Positions 1 to 11,510 of a DNA stretch of 64,000 nt are shown one piece after another. The stretch is from contig NZ_CP054918.1 in NCBI RefSeq assembly GCF_013364195.1, positions 1,973,001 to 2,037,000 of the forward strand, read 5' to 3'. Made by a program: the position numbers and the translations under genes. This stretch comes from Streptomyces sp. NA04227 (GTDB lineage Bacteria > Actinomycetota > Actinomycetes > Streptomycetales > Streptomycetaceae). Numbering within the stretch: position 1 is the first letter of the stretch; the number at the start of each line of letters is the position of its first letter. The notes beneath the pieces were generated by a model. That model did not search any database. It saw only the letters and a list, made by a program, of their open reading frames with translations, and was not told the origin of the DNA.

Positions 1-174
1 CTGCCGGGCGGGGCCGTGTGGGGCGGTGTGGGGCAGTGTTGGGTGGTGTGAGTGTGCCGGGGCGTCAGGTGTGGCTGGAGGTGGGGAGTTGCCCACATCG
101 GGCTTCAACTGCGGTCATCGGTACAGGACTTCGGGTGGAAGCTTCGGACCGGGACTCCTGGGCGGGCGGGGGCC

Positions 175-870
175 TCAGGACGGCGTACGTGCCGCCGTGA
201 GGAGTCGCTCCACGTCCTCGACATCGATGGTGAGCGCCTGTCCGACGGCGCACAGCACCGCGCGCTCCGCCGGGGTGTACGGGCCGTCGGCGAGTGCGAC
301 GCGCGCTCCGTGCAGGAGGATCGCCTCCCGGCCCGCTCCCGCGAGATAGGGCGCCAGCGGCGCGAGGGCCTCGTGCAGCTCCACGGCGAGGCCCGCCTCG
401 CAGGAGTCGCTGCCGCCCCGTACCGAGGTGACCTCGTCGTTGAGGGCCTCGGCCAGTTCGCGCAGCCGGGCGCCCGGACAGTCGTTGACCCCGGCGCCCC
501 GCAGCACACGCACCGCGGTGTCCAGAGCCGGGGCCGTGGTCCCACCGGCGACGAGCGAGGCGAGCGTCACGGCCTGTACGGCGTCCCGCAGCATCGCGGT
601 CAGCCGGTGCGTGGTCGGGTGGTCGAGCACATCGGTGCTGAACCGCTCCTGGCAGGCGACACATTCGATGACCGGCGCGGCCGTACCGCGCGGCAGCATC
701 GGAATACCGAACAGCGCGAGAAAGCGACGGCCGTTGCGACGCTGGTAGTTGCGGTCCCCGCCGCAACCCGGACAGAAGAACTCGCCGTCGCCCACCGTGC
801 TCCAGACGGTGTGGGTGCCGACGAGACGCGAGAGCAGCACAGCGGGGGCTCGTCCTCGTCCTGGCAGCAC
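175..870 (-). CDS. TerB-family tellurite-resistance-like protein
   Basis: Encodes 231 residues. Roughly residues 90-228 are helical and acidic and resemble the TerB/DjlA fold seen in tellurite-resistance and stress proteins; the biochemical role of that fold is not settled. The N-terminal third carries two Cys pairs, C33-x2-C36 and C70-x2-C73, spaced like a zinc ribbon. The GTG start is chosen because GGAGG lies 6 nt upstream. It is monocistronic, with leuA next on the same strand. No secretion signal or membrane segment is visible, so it is probably cytoplasmic. The family call rests on general resemblance, and actual tellurite resistance is not implied. Confidence 0.7.
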   Translation of the reverse strand: MLPGRGRAPAVLLSRLVGTHTVWSTVGDGEFFCPGCGGDRNYQRRNGRRFLALFGIPMLPRGTAAPVIECVACQERFSTDVLDHPTTHRLTAMLRDAVQAVTLASLVAGGTTAPALDTAVRVLRGAGVNDCPGARLRELAEALNDEVTSVRGGSDSCEAGLAVELHEALAPLAPYLAGAGREAILLHGARVALADGPYTPAERAVLCAVGQALTIDVEDVERLLTAARTPS

Positions 871-1032
871 CGTTCACCTCCGTAACGACACGGATACGCT
901 CCATCGCGCTCCGTTGGCCCCGCCGCGATCCCCAAGAGGGAGATCCCGGTTCCGGGCCGACGCATGGGCGTGATGTTAGCCACATCCCCCGGGTGCCGTC
1001 AGCAGTACGGACAAGAGGTGGCCGGGAGACGA

Positions 1033-1071
1033 CCCGGCCCCCGCGGACCGGAAAACTCCGCGGGGGCCGGG
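1033..1071 (-). terminator. Hairpin terminator of leuA
   Basis: A perfect 14-bp GC-rich stem (1033-1046 with 1058-1071) encloses an 11-nt loop, starting 11 bases past the leuA stop codon on the minus strand. No U-run follows, as is usual for streptomycete terminators. Confidence 0.75.
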
Positions 1072-1081
1072 AAGGTGCGGG

Positions 1082-2947
<1,866 letters not shown>

Positions 2948-2966
<19 letters not shown>

Positions 2967-2995
2967 CAGCTAAGGAGAAGCAGCCCGAAACGCAT
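2948..2995 (-). CDS. leuA leader peptide
   Basis: A 15-codon ORF reads MRFGLLLLSCRGEGL and stops 87 nt before the leuA start. Four consecutive Leu codons (CTG CTT CTC CTT, 2972-2983) include CTT, which is uncommon in streptomycete genes. AAGG lies about 9 nt upstream of the ATG. The peptide has no expected function of its own; translating it would gauge the supply of charged Leu-tRNA. Leader peptides before leuA have been proposed in actinobacteria, and the sequence here fits that model. Confidence 0.8.
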
Positions 2996-3076
2996 GATGC
3001 GTGCACCTTACCGAGCCGCACCGCCGCGCGCGGATCCGTATCAGTATGCGGGACCGGCGCCCTGTAAAGACCATTC

Positions 3077-3090
3077 GGTGATCTATCACC
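3077..3090. promoter_or_regulatory. Perfect palindrome between leuA and M4 protease
   Basis: GGTGAT-CT-ATCACC is a perfect inverted repeat in the 157-bp gap between the leuA leader ORF and the divergent protease gene. The TGAT-N2-ATCA core resembles operators of GntR- or MarR-type repressors. No cognate regulator gene is adjacent. Confidence 0.4.
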
Positions 3091-3152
3091 CAATTTCGCC
3101 AACCTCCATCGCGTGTAGTGACTGTCCGGGCACCCGCTGTCACAGTGCCTTT

Positions 3153-4229
3153 ATGAGCACTGACACCCACATCACCCCCGTCACCCCTGTCTTCTGCACC
3201 ATCGTCCCGCCGCACCTCCTCGACGCCCTGTCCCGCCACGGCAACCCCACCGTCTCGGACTGCGCCCGCCGCACCCTCGAACGCGACACCCTCGAACGCA
3301 CCCGGCGCAGCCTCACCGCCGCTGCCGGTCCGCGCCCGGCCGCCGCTCCCGCCGGTGAACCCGACGAACCCAACCGCTCCATCCACGACGCGGGCCACGC
3401 CACCGCCCTCCCGGGCCGCAGGGTGCGCGCCGAGGGCGACCAGCCCGGCAAGGACGCCACCGTCAACCGGGCGTACTCCGGTCTCGGTGCGACGTTCGAG
3501 CTGTTCTTCAAGGCCTACCGCCGCTCCTCCATCGACGGCCGGGGCATGCCCCTCATCGCCACGGTCCACTACGACCGCGAGTACAACAACGCCTTCTGGA
3601 ACGGCGACCAGATGGTCTTCGGCGACGGTGACGGCGAGATCTTCCTGGACTTCACCCTCCCTCTCGACGTCATCGGGCACGAACTCACCCACGGCGTCAC
3701 CCAGCACACCGCGAACCTCAACTACGCCGACCAGTCCGGCGCCCTCAACGAGTCCGTCTCCGACGTCTTCGGCTCCCTGATCAAGCAGTACGCGCTCGGC
3801 CAGACCGCGGCCGAGGCCGACTGGCTCATCGGCGCCGGCCTGCTCGCCCCCGAGGTGACGGGCAAGGCTCTGCGCTCCATGAAGGCCCCCGGCACCGCCT
3901 ACGACGACGATGTCCTCGGCAAGGACCCCCAGCCCGCCAACATGAAGGACTACGTCCGCACCGACAGCGACAACGGCGGCGTCCACATCAACTCCGGCAT
4001 CCCCAACCGCGCCTTCTACCTCTTCGCCGACGCCCTCGGCGGTCACGCCTGGGAGCGTGCCGGACAGATCTGGTACGACGTCCTCACCGGCGGCCACCTC
4101 GGCTCCGACGCGGACTTCGCCACCTTCGCCCGCCTGACGCTGAAGGCCGCCAAGGACCGCTACGGCGACGGAGCGGAACAGGAAGCGGTCACCAAGGCGT
4201 GGACTCAGGTCGGCGTGACGACGGAGTGA
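3153..4229 (+). CDS. M4-family (protealysin-like) zinc metalloprotease
   Basis: A thermolysin-type neutral protease of 358 residues. Zinc ligands and catalytic residues are visible as HELTH (H176, E177, H180), the downstream NESVSD motif (E200), and the transition-state His in GGVHINSG (H278). There is no signal peptide. The N-terminal about 50 residues include PPHL, matching the short propeptide with PPxL motif of protealysin-type enzymes rather than the long propeptide of secreted thermolysins. The ATG at 3153 begins this propeptide, but no Shine-Dalgarno is seen. It is divergent from leuA and followed on the same strand by an emfourin-type gene, the known partner of such proteases. Confidence 0.92.
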   Translation: MSTDTHITPVTPVFCTIVPPHLLDALSRHGNPTVSDCARRTLERDTLERTRRSLTAAAGPRPAAAPAGEPDEPNRSIHDAGHATALPGRRVRAEGDQPGKDATVNRAYSGLGATFELFFKAYRRSSIDGRGMPLIATVHYDREYNNAFWNGDQMVFGDGDGEIFLDFTLPLDVIGHELTHGVTQHTANLNYADQSGALNESVSDVFGSLIKQYALGQTAAEADWLIGAGLLAPEVTGKALRSMKAPGTAYDDDVLGKDPQPANMKDYVRTDSDNGGVHINSGIPNRAFYLFADALGGHAWERAGQIWYDVLTGGHLGSDADFATFARLTLKAAKDRYGDGAEQEAVTKAWTQVGVTTE

Positions 4230-4645
4230 GAGTGAGGGGAGAGGGGGGAGGGTGAGACAGGCCGGGAGTTGGCGCTTGGAGGGCGCGCTGGGAGTGGATG
4301 GTGAACGGCGGGGCTTCGCCTGATCGACCCTCCCGGCCTCGCTCCCTCTCCTTCAGTCGCCTTCTCCCCTCCTGCCTCCTGCAATCGCCATCTCTGTCCG
4401 GTCTCAATCGCCCTCTCCGTCTCTGGGTCTAGCCCGTCTCCTCCGGGTTCGTTGCACTTCTCCTCTCTGTTGGCGGCTGGCGACTGGCGGCTGGTGTGAG
4501 GTCTTCGGGTTCGGCCGATGGATTCGGCCGAACCCGGCCGCCCGGCTACGGCTTTACGGGAGGGAGGATTGGGTCGAGCAGTCGGGCCACGGTCGGATCC
4601 TCCGGTCCGGGCCTGCACATCCCTCACTACACGGGTCGGGAGTCC
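4230..4645. other. Intergenic, no gene seen
   Basis: A 416-bp stretch between the M4 protease and the emfourin-type gene. It is pyrimidine-rich (repeated CTCC/TCTC runs around 4330-4440) and less GC-rich than its neighbours. No supported ORF, tRNA or clear hairpin is visible. It may hold a separate promoter for the downstream gene. Confidence 0.5.
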
Positions 4646-4912
4646 ATGCTTATCCGGGTGAAACGCACAGGAGGCTTCGCCGCCATCGAGCGCGAGGCCG
4701 AGATCGACACCGCCGACCGTGCCGACGCTCGGGACTGGCAGGCCCTGGCCGAGGAGGCACTGACAGCGGCCGACGCCTCCCCGCCCACCGGAGTGCCCGA
4801 CGGTTTCAGCTATCTGCTCACCGTGGACGGCCACACCGCGTACTGCGCGGACCCCGGCCTGACCGAGCCCCAACGCAAGCTCATCTCACGGGTGTTGAAG
4901 GAAGGGGCTTGA
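4646..4912 (+). CDS. Emfourin-type small protein (M4 protease inhibitor candidate)
   Basis: An 88-residue protein that starts MLIRVKRTGGFAAIEREAEI and contains alternating beta-strand segments and PDGFSYLLTVDG. This pattern, size and position beside a protealysin-like gene match emfourin, described as a tight-binding proteinaceous inhibitor of protealysin-type M4 proteases. It has no signal peptide, consistent with acting in the cytoplasm on the similarly leaderless protease. The ATG at 4646 starts the recognisable domain; upstream in-frame sequence is non-coding in character. The 416-bp gap means the two genes may not share one transcript. Inhibition is inferred from the family. Confidence 0.72.
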   Translation: MLIRVKRTGGFAAIEREAEIDTADRADARDWQALAEEALTAADASPPTGVPDGFSYLLTVDGHTAYCADPGLTEPQRKLISRVLKEGA

Positions 4913-4970
4913 GTCCCTCCTGCTCCCCGTACCTCCCGACCTGGCCTCCTCCTCCCGGCCCTCCGCATGG

Positions 4971-5825
4971 TCACAGTGCGCCCGCGTCCTGGGCCCGGAA
5001 GACCGTGGGGAACACCGGACGGAATCCCAGTTCCCTGCGGAGGCGATGCGTGGACATCAGCCCGAACCAGGGGTCCGGGTCGGTGCGTTCGTAGAGCTGG
5101 GACGGCAGCGGGGAGCCGTTGAGTTGATGCAGTTCCACGGCTGTCACCGGTGCGTCGTCGGCGATGTTGTAGACGCGTCCGGCGATTCCGGGGGCCTGCA
5201 GCAGACGCAGGAGCGCCTGCGCCACATCCACGTGATGCACCATGTGCAGCCGCTTCGTCGCCGACCACTCCCCCGCCCAGCGCAGGGACTGGGCGAGGTG
5301 CGGATCGCCCTCGCCGTACACAAAGGCGAGACGCCCCACGCGGACGTCGAGTCCCGGCATCGAGAGCAACTCCCGTTCCGCAGCGATCTTCGACTCGGGA
5401 TAGTCGCCCCACATCGGTCCGCCGGGCAGTGATTCGTCGGTCTCGGTAAGAGGGCGGTCCCTGCCCGATCCGTACACCAGGCCGGTGCTCACCTGGACGA
5501 AGCGCCGCACGCCCACGGCGGCCGCGGCCCGGCCAAGGGCCACTGCCGCATCGCAGTTGACCTCCCACACCTCCTCTCCCCCGACGCCGCGGAAAGCGGC
5601 GGCCACATTGACCACGGCATCAACACCCTCGACCGCTTCTTTGAGGGCGTGGCTGTCGCGCAGATCCCCTCGCACGACCTCCGCGCCCATCCGCGCGAAG
5701 GGCTCGGCCTGCGCTTCGTCGCGCACGAGCACGCGGACCCCTTCACCGTCCTCAAGCTGTCGCATCAGCCGGGGGACAAAGCGCTTTCCCACCTGGCCCG
5801 TGGCACCAGTTACCAACGTGAGCAT
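4971..5825 (-). CDS. NAD-dependent epimerase/dehydratase family protein
   Basis: An extended short-chain dehydrogenase of 284 residues. The N-terminal Rossmann motif is VTGATGQVGKR (residues 5-15), followed by the conserved GDLRD strand. The catalytic pair is Y142-x3-K146 in DYPESK, with ST-rich residues in VQVSTGLVYG. Such proteins epimerise, dehydrate or reduce nucleotide sugars or small carbonyls; the substrate cannot be told here. The ATG at 5825 sits behind GGAGAGGAAC. The gene is divergent from an XRE/MmyB-type regulator across a 234-bp gap, so it is a likely target of that regulator. Confidence 0.85.
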   Translation of the reverse strand: MLTLVTGATGQVGKRFVPRLMRQLEDGEGVRVLVRDEAQAEPFARMGAEVVRGDLRDSHALKEAVEGVDAVVNVAAAFRGVGGEEVWEVNCDAAVALGRAAAAVGVRRFVQVSTGLVYGSGRDRPLTETDESLPGGPMWGDYPESKIAAERELLSMPGLDVRVGRLAFVYGEGDPHLAQSLRWAGEWSATKRLHMVHHVDVAQALLRLLQAPGIAGRVYNIADDAPVTAVELHQLNGSPLPSQLYERTDPDPWFGLMSTHRLRRELGFRPVFPTVFRAQDAGAL

Positions 5826-6004
5826 GAGGTGTTCCTCTCCGTGAGTCTTCTTCTCCGGCGGCGCACAGCGGCGGGTCTCCTTGCCTGCTGCGCCGGGAAG
5901 TTCAGGGTTCGTCTCAGGCCGTGGCATCGGGCTCTTCGAGCGGTCTGCCGCGGTCGCAATTGCAAGACTCAGGGGTCCGAGTGCGAAGTGGGAGAGGACT
6001 GCCG

Positions 6005-6029
6005 ATCCAGGGATCAGCAGTCCCTGGAT
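6005..6029. promoter_or_regulatory. Operator-like inverted repeat before XRE regulator
   Basis: ATCCAGGGA and TCCCTGGAT form perfect 9-bp arms separated by 7 bp, ending 30 bp before the regulator start and within the divergent promoter region shared with the epimerase gene. A binding site for the adjacent regulator is the simplest reading. Confidence 0.5.
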
Positions 6030-6059
6030 AACGGCCGAGGCACGGGTAATGCTGAATCC

Positions 6060-6962
6060 GTGAATCGACTCGACCGACCTCAGCTCGCCGATTTCCTACG
6101 TCGCGGACGTGCCCGCCTCGCCCCCTCCGACGTGGGTCTGGAGGCAGGCGGACGCCGCCGGACGCCAGGGCTGCGCCGCGAAGAAGTGGCACAGCTCGCC
6201 GGAATGTCCGTCGACTACTACACACGCTTGGAACAGCGGCGCGGACCGCGGCCGTCGCGGCAACTGCTCGCCTCGCTGGCCCGCGCATTACGGCTGACCG
6301 ACGACGAGCGCGATCACCTGTTCCATCTGGCGGGCGAGGAGCCGCCTCGTTCCGGGCCCGCGGGGCGACACGTGCGGCCCGGGCTGCTCCTCATACTCGA
6401 CCGACTGCACGACACCCCGGCCCAAATCGTCACCGACTACGGCGAGTTGCTGGCGCAGAACTGCATGGCCGCAGCGCTCACCGGCGAGGCCCCTCCCGGC
6501 CAGAACAATCTGATCCGCCGATTCTTCACCGACCCCGATGCCCGCACTCTGTTTCCCGAGGAGGACCATGCGGCACTAGCCCGTTCACACGTAGCCAATC
6601 TGCGCGCCGTGACAGCGGCCAGGCCCGACGACCCCGAGCCGGCGCAGCTCGTCGCCGAACTCCGTAAGAAGAGCGAAGAGTTCCGCGGACTGTGGAAGTC
6701 GCACGACGTCGCCATACGGCGCGCTGAGACCAAGCGCTTCCAGCACCCGCTCGTAGGACTGCTGGAACTGGACTGCGAGGTCCTGCTCAGTCAGGGCGGG
6801 GACCAGCTCCTCATCGTCCATACCGCGCGCCCCGGAACGGAGTCCTACGAAAAGCTCGAACTGCTCCGGGTCGTGGGCTTCCAGGACATGGACACGGAAA
6901 CCCTCGAATCCTTGGCCCCGTCCGATGAGGAGTGGGAGTGGGCCGACGAGAACGAATTCTAG
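6060..6962 (+). CDS. XRE/MmyB-type transcriptional regulator
   Basis: A 300-residue DNA-binding regulator. Residues about 5-80 form an XRE helix-turn-helix with the family signature GGRRRTPGLRREEVAQLAGM and DYYTRLEQ. The C-terminal 180 residues match the MmyB-like ligand-binding domain (PAS-like fold), including the FFTDPDAR stretch and the E-E-F-x2-LW helix. The GTG at 6060 is the only good start before the domain. In Streptomyces such genes usually sit divergent from an oxidoreductase gene and control it; here the neighbour is the NAD epimerase. The inducing ligand is unknown. Confidence 0.88.
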   Translation: MNRLDRPQLADFLRRGRARLAPSDVGLEAGGRRRTPGLRREEVAQLAGMSVDYYTRLEQRRGPRPSRQLLASLARALRLTDDERDHLFHLAGEEPPRSGPAGRHVRPGLLLILDRLHDTPAQIVTDYGELLAQNCMAAALTGEAPPGQNNLIRRFFTDPDARTLFPEEDHAALARSHVANLRAVTAARPDDPEPAQLVAELRKKSEEFRGLWKSHDVAIRRAETKRFQHPLVGLLELDCEVLLSQGGDQLLIVHTARPGTESYEKLELLRVVGFQDMDTETLESLAPSDEEWEWADENEF

Positions 6963-7286
6963 AAACGGGGCGGCTCAAGGCAGCGAAAAGGGCTCGGCGC
7001 CGACGATCTGTGCAACGTCCCGTGCTCGGACATCGCCGCAAATCAGCCGACGATCAGAATCAGAAGGGAGCCGGAGCAGCCGAATTTCGTAGAGCGCGCC
7101 CCAAGAAAGCCAGCCGGAGCGCAGAAGGGACAAGGCCCGGAAAGACCCAGTCAACTGACGGAACCAGGAGGCTCCTTACGAGAATGAGCTGGACGAAGCT
7201 CCGGGGCATGGCTGCCGAGTCATGTGGGCGAGACAGGGAAAGGGACCAGCCCGCCGTTCCCGACAACCGGCCCTTCGCCCGCTGTC
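6963..7286. other. Intergenic, no gene seen
   Basis: A 324-bp gap between the convergent XRE regulator and era. It is purine-rich (many GGA/GAA triplets around 6970-7170) and lower in GC than the flanks. No convincing ORF, RNA gene or terminator hairpin is seen. Confidence 0.5.
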
Positions 7287-8237
7287 TCAGAAGCCGAGGC
7301 GGCGCAACTGCTTGGGGTCGCGCTGCCAGTCCTTCGCGACCTTCACATGAAGGTCGAGGAAGACAGGGGTGCCGAGGAGTGCCTCGATCTGCTTGCGGGA
7401 CTTCACACCGACGTCCTTGAGGCGCTTGCCCTTGGGGCCGATCACGATGCCCTTCTGGCTGGGGCGCTCGATGAACAGGTTGGCGTGAATGTCCAACAGG
7501 GGCTTGTCCGCGGGCCGGTCCTCACGAGGGAGCATCTCCTCGACCACCACGGCGATCGAGTGGGGAAGTTCGTCCCGCACACCTTCGAGTGCCGCCTCGC
7601 GAATGAGCTCGGCGACCATGATCTGCTCGGGCTCGTCGGTGAGGTCGCCCTCGGGGTAGAGGGTCGGGCCTTCGGGCAGCAGCGGCACCAGGAGGTCCGC
7701 GAGGAGCGAGACCTGCTTGCCGCCCACCGCCGAGACGGGAACGATCTCCGCCCACTCGAAGCCCAGCTCCTTGCCGAGCTGGTCGACGGCGATCAACTGC
7801 TCGGCGAGGGCCTTCGGGTCGGCGAGGTCGGTCTTGGTGACGATGGCGACCTTGGGGGTTCGCTTGATCGTCGCGAGTTCCTTGGCGATGAAGCGGTCGC
7901 CGGGACCGATCTTCTGGTCGGCGGGCAGACAGAAACCGATGACGTCGACCTCGGCCCAGGTGGTGCGCACCACGTCGTTCAGGCGCTCACCGAGCAGAGT
8001 GCGCGGCTTGTGCAGGCCCGGGGTGTCGACAAGGACGAGCTGGGCGTCGGGACGGTGCACGATCCCGCGCACCGTGTGACGGGTGGTCTGAGGACGATTG
8101 GAGGTAATCGCGACTTTCTGACCCACGAGAGCGTTCGTCAGGGTGGACTTGCCCGCATTGGGGCGGCCCACAAAGCAGGCAAAGCCGGACCGGTGAGGAG
8201 ATTCGGAAGGCTTGGTGGGATCGCTGTGAACGCTCAT
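7287..8237 (-). CDS. era: GTPase Era
   Basis: An essential ribosome-associated GTPase that binds the 3' end of 16S rRNA and assists 30S assembly. The 316-residue protein shows G1 GRPNAGKST, G3 DTPG, a G4 motif written TKTD rather than the commoner NKxD, and a C-terminal KH domain with the IGPKGKRLK loop. The start MSVHSD is chosen over MVAMSV (9 nt upstream) because AGGGA sits at better spacing. It is next to amt and divergent from it. It belongs functionally with ybeY and phoH, encoded a few kilobases away on the same strand. Confidence 0.96.
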   Translation of the reverse strand: MSVHSDPTKPSESPHRSGFACFVGRPNAGKSTLTNALVGQKVAITSNRPQTTRHTVRGIVHRPDAQLVLVDTPGLHKPRTLLGERLNDVVRTTWAEVDVIGFCLPADQKIGPGDRFIAKELATIKRTPKVAIVTKTDLADPKALAEQLIAVDQLGKELGFEWAEIVPVSAVGGKQVSLLADLLVPLLPEGPTLYPEGDLTDEPEQIMVAELIREAALEGVRDELPHSIAVVVEEMLPREDRPADKPLLDIHANLFIERPSQKGIVIGPKGKRLKDVGVKSRKQIEALLGTPVFLDLHVKVAKDWQRDPKQLRRLGF

Positions 8238-8287
8238 GGCGACCATTGTCCCTGATCGCGGGAGCGCGGCCGCACTGTGAGATTTCC

Positions 8288-8321
8288 GAAACGCTCGGGC
8301 AACGCGAAACACAGAGGAAAC
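8288..8321 (+). promoter_or_regulatory. Putative GlnR binding site
   Basis: Four half-sites lie upstream of amt: GAAAC(8288)-N6-GCAAC(8299) and GAAAC(8306)-N6-GAAAC(8317). Two half-sites separated by 6 nt is the geometry of actinobacterial GlnR boxes (GTnAC-N6-GAAAC), although the first half-sites diverge from GTnAC. The location about 70 bp before the amt start fits nitrogen control of the operon. Confidence 0.5.
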
Positions 8322-8391
8322 ACCGACGTGCACGGGCCGAAACGAACCACCGTGACGCTCTCAGTCTCCCCCGACCCTCAGGAGACTGACC

Positions 8392-10037
<1,646 letters not shown>

Positions 10038-10202
10038 CGTGCGGCTGCGGGCTGCGGGGCGGCGGGCTGTGACCGGCACGGCGCGACGTGCGGGCTGCGG
10101 CCTGCGGGGCTGTGACCTGCGCACCTCGGCTCTGAAGCCACGGCGAGTGGGGCACAGCCCGTAGCGCGTAGGAACCCGGTCCGTAACCCGGTCCGTAGGA
10201 AC

Positions 10203-10556
10203 TCAGTCCGTGGAGAGCACGGTGTGGACTTCGCCGTCGGGTCCGGCGACGAGTACCGGAGTGCCGCTGCCGCCGAGGTCGCGTACCGCCGCGCGGTCGG
10301 GCTCGGCGGCGTTCTCGGCCTCGGTGACCACGGCCGCCGCTTCCAGGGACTTGGCGCCCGAGGCGACCGCCATCGCGACGGCGGTCTGCAGCGCGCTCAG
10401 CTTGAGGGAGTCGAGGGCGACCGTCCCGGCGACGTAGGTGCGGCCGGTCTCGTCACGCACTGCGGCGCCCTCGGGCACACCGTTGCGGGCACGAGCCGCA
10501 CGGGCCAGGGTGACGATCTTGCGGTCCTCGGGGCTGATCGCGTTGCTCTCGGTCAT
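10203..10556 (-). CDS. Cytidine-deaminase-like protein lacking zinc ligands
   Basis: A 117-residue protein usually annotated as cytidine deaminase in Streptomyces. The central part (GAAVRDETGRTYVAGTVALD, then a helix rich in Ala) follows the beta-alpha pattern of the CDA fold. The zinc-binding C/H-A-E motif is replaced by LSALQTAVA, no PCxxC is present, and the whole protein has no cysteine. It is therefore unlikely to deaminate cytidine and may be a binding or regulatory relic of the fold. The ATG start has only a weak upstream purine stretch. It is convergent with glnK. Confidence 0.75.
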   Translation of the reverse strand: MTESNAISPEDRKIVTLARAARARNGVPEGAAVRDETGRTYVAGTVALDSLKLSALQTAVAMAVASGAKSLEAAAVVTEAENAAEPDRAAVRDLGGSGTPVLVAGPDGEVHTVLSTD

Positions 10557-11021
10557 GTTCCGAGCATACGGAGCCTTGTCGGGGCGTCTGCAGTGGGCTT
10601 GCCCAGCAGAGAGACTCGTTCACGCCGCCCACTGACGTCGGCTGTTCTTTGAGCGACCGCGCTGCACGCGAAGCCATCTCGCAGCGGCCCGACCGGCAAC
10701 CGGCTCCCCCTGCGCCAATGCCAGCACCCAGCACCCAGCACCCAGCACCCAGCACCCAGCACCCAGCACCCAGCACCCAGCACCCAGCACCCAGCCTCAA
10801 CTGCCAACCCGCGCCACACGGTTCCGGCGCTGAACCACCAACTCCTGACCACCTTCACGTCGCATGACGGCGAATGTGCCTCGTTTGGCGGTAGTTGACG
10901 GTCTCCAGCGGCCGAGTGCTCACGACTCGGGCACTCACCCGCTGAAGGGAGGGAAGACGAAGGATGACGGCACGTGGCCCGCTGCTGGCCCGCATCGGCA
11001 TCCTGCCGTGCCCGGCAATGC
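10557..11021. other. Intergenic, no gene; carries a heptamer repeat
   Basis: A 465-bp stretch with no supported ORF. Its main feature is the CAGCACC tandem array at 10722-10795. The promoter of the deaminase-like gene should lie in the first 100 bp. Confidence 0.5.
10722..10795. repeat. Tandem CAGCACC heptanucleotide repeat
   Basis: Ten perfect copies of the 7-mer CAGCACC plus a partial copy, with no spacer. It lies between genes, so copy-number change would not alter a reading frame. Slippage during replication is the likely origin. Confidence 0.9.
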
Positions 11022-11408
11022 TCAGATGCGCTCGACGTACGGGGCCCGCCATGCCGGGCAAGGGTCTGCTCCCAACTCCGTCCAGTACTCGCGACCGCTG
11101 ATGACCAGGCCGTTGTGGACGGTCCAGAAGGACGCCACCCGGTGGACGCCCATCGTGACGTGCGGGACCTCGACCTCGGAAACGACATCGTTTCCGGACG
11201 CCAGGATGCGGAGGACCTTGATCGACCAGCCCTCCGGGTACTCCGCGTTGACGCGTACGTAGTTCTCCCGGCCGCGGATGCGTTCGCCGCTGACGGGCCA
11301 TTCCACTACTACGTCGTCCGCCAGCAGCTCGCCGACGCCTGCCCAGTCCCGGGCCTGCATTCGGGTCCACAGCAGCTCAATGGCCTGGGAAGGTTCCATG
11401 ACCGACAT
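11022..11408 (-). CDS. SnoaL/NTF2-like protein
   Basis: A small alpha+beta-barrel protein of about 128 residues. The pattern IELLWTRMQARDW, then LLADDVVVEWP, then a GREN segment and a C-terminal SGREYWTE strand, is typical of SnoaL-like/NTF2-superfamily domains. These serve as cyclases, isomerases, dehydratases or binding domains, and catalytic residues cannot be assigned here. Three in-frame ATGs lie close together (11411, 11408, 11399). 11408 is taken without a strong Shine-Dalgarno. It lies downstream of an XRE/MmyB-type regulator on the same strand, with a 102-bp gap. Confidence 0.75.
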   Translation of the reverse strand: MSVMEPSQAIELLWTRMQARDWAGVGELLADDVVVEWPVSGERIRGRENYVRVNAEYPEGWSIKVLRILASGNDVVSEVEVPHVTMGVHRVASFWTVHNGLVISGREYWTELGADPCPAWRAPYVERI

Positions 11409-11510
11409 CATGCACGTCACCACTGACAGTGGCTTCGGGGAGTCGCGACGCATTGCCTCGCGATCAGGCCATCGGCGGCACCCCGCTCAGCGCACCAGCG
11501 CCGGCACCCG

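Noticed and set aside
7060..7266. 68-codon minus-strand ORF before era
   Set aside because: No Shine-Dalgarno, family signature or codon-bias support; it lies past the era stop in non-coding DNA.
10722..10795. CRISPR array
   Set aside because: The repeats are 7 nt with no spacers, and there are no cas genes in the window. The same applies to the pentamer array at 41016-41065.
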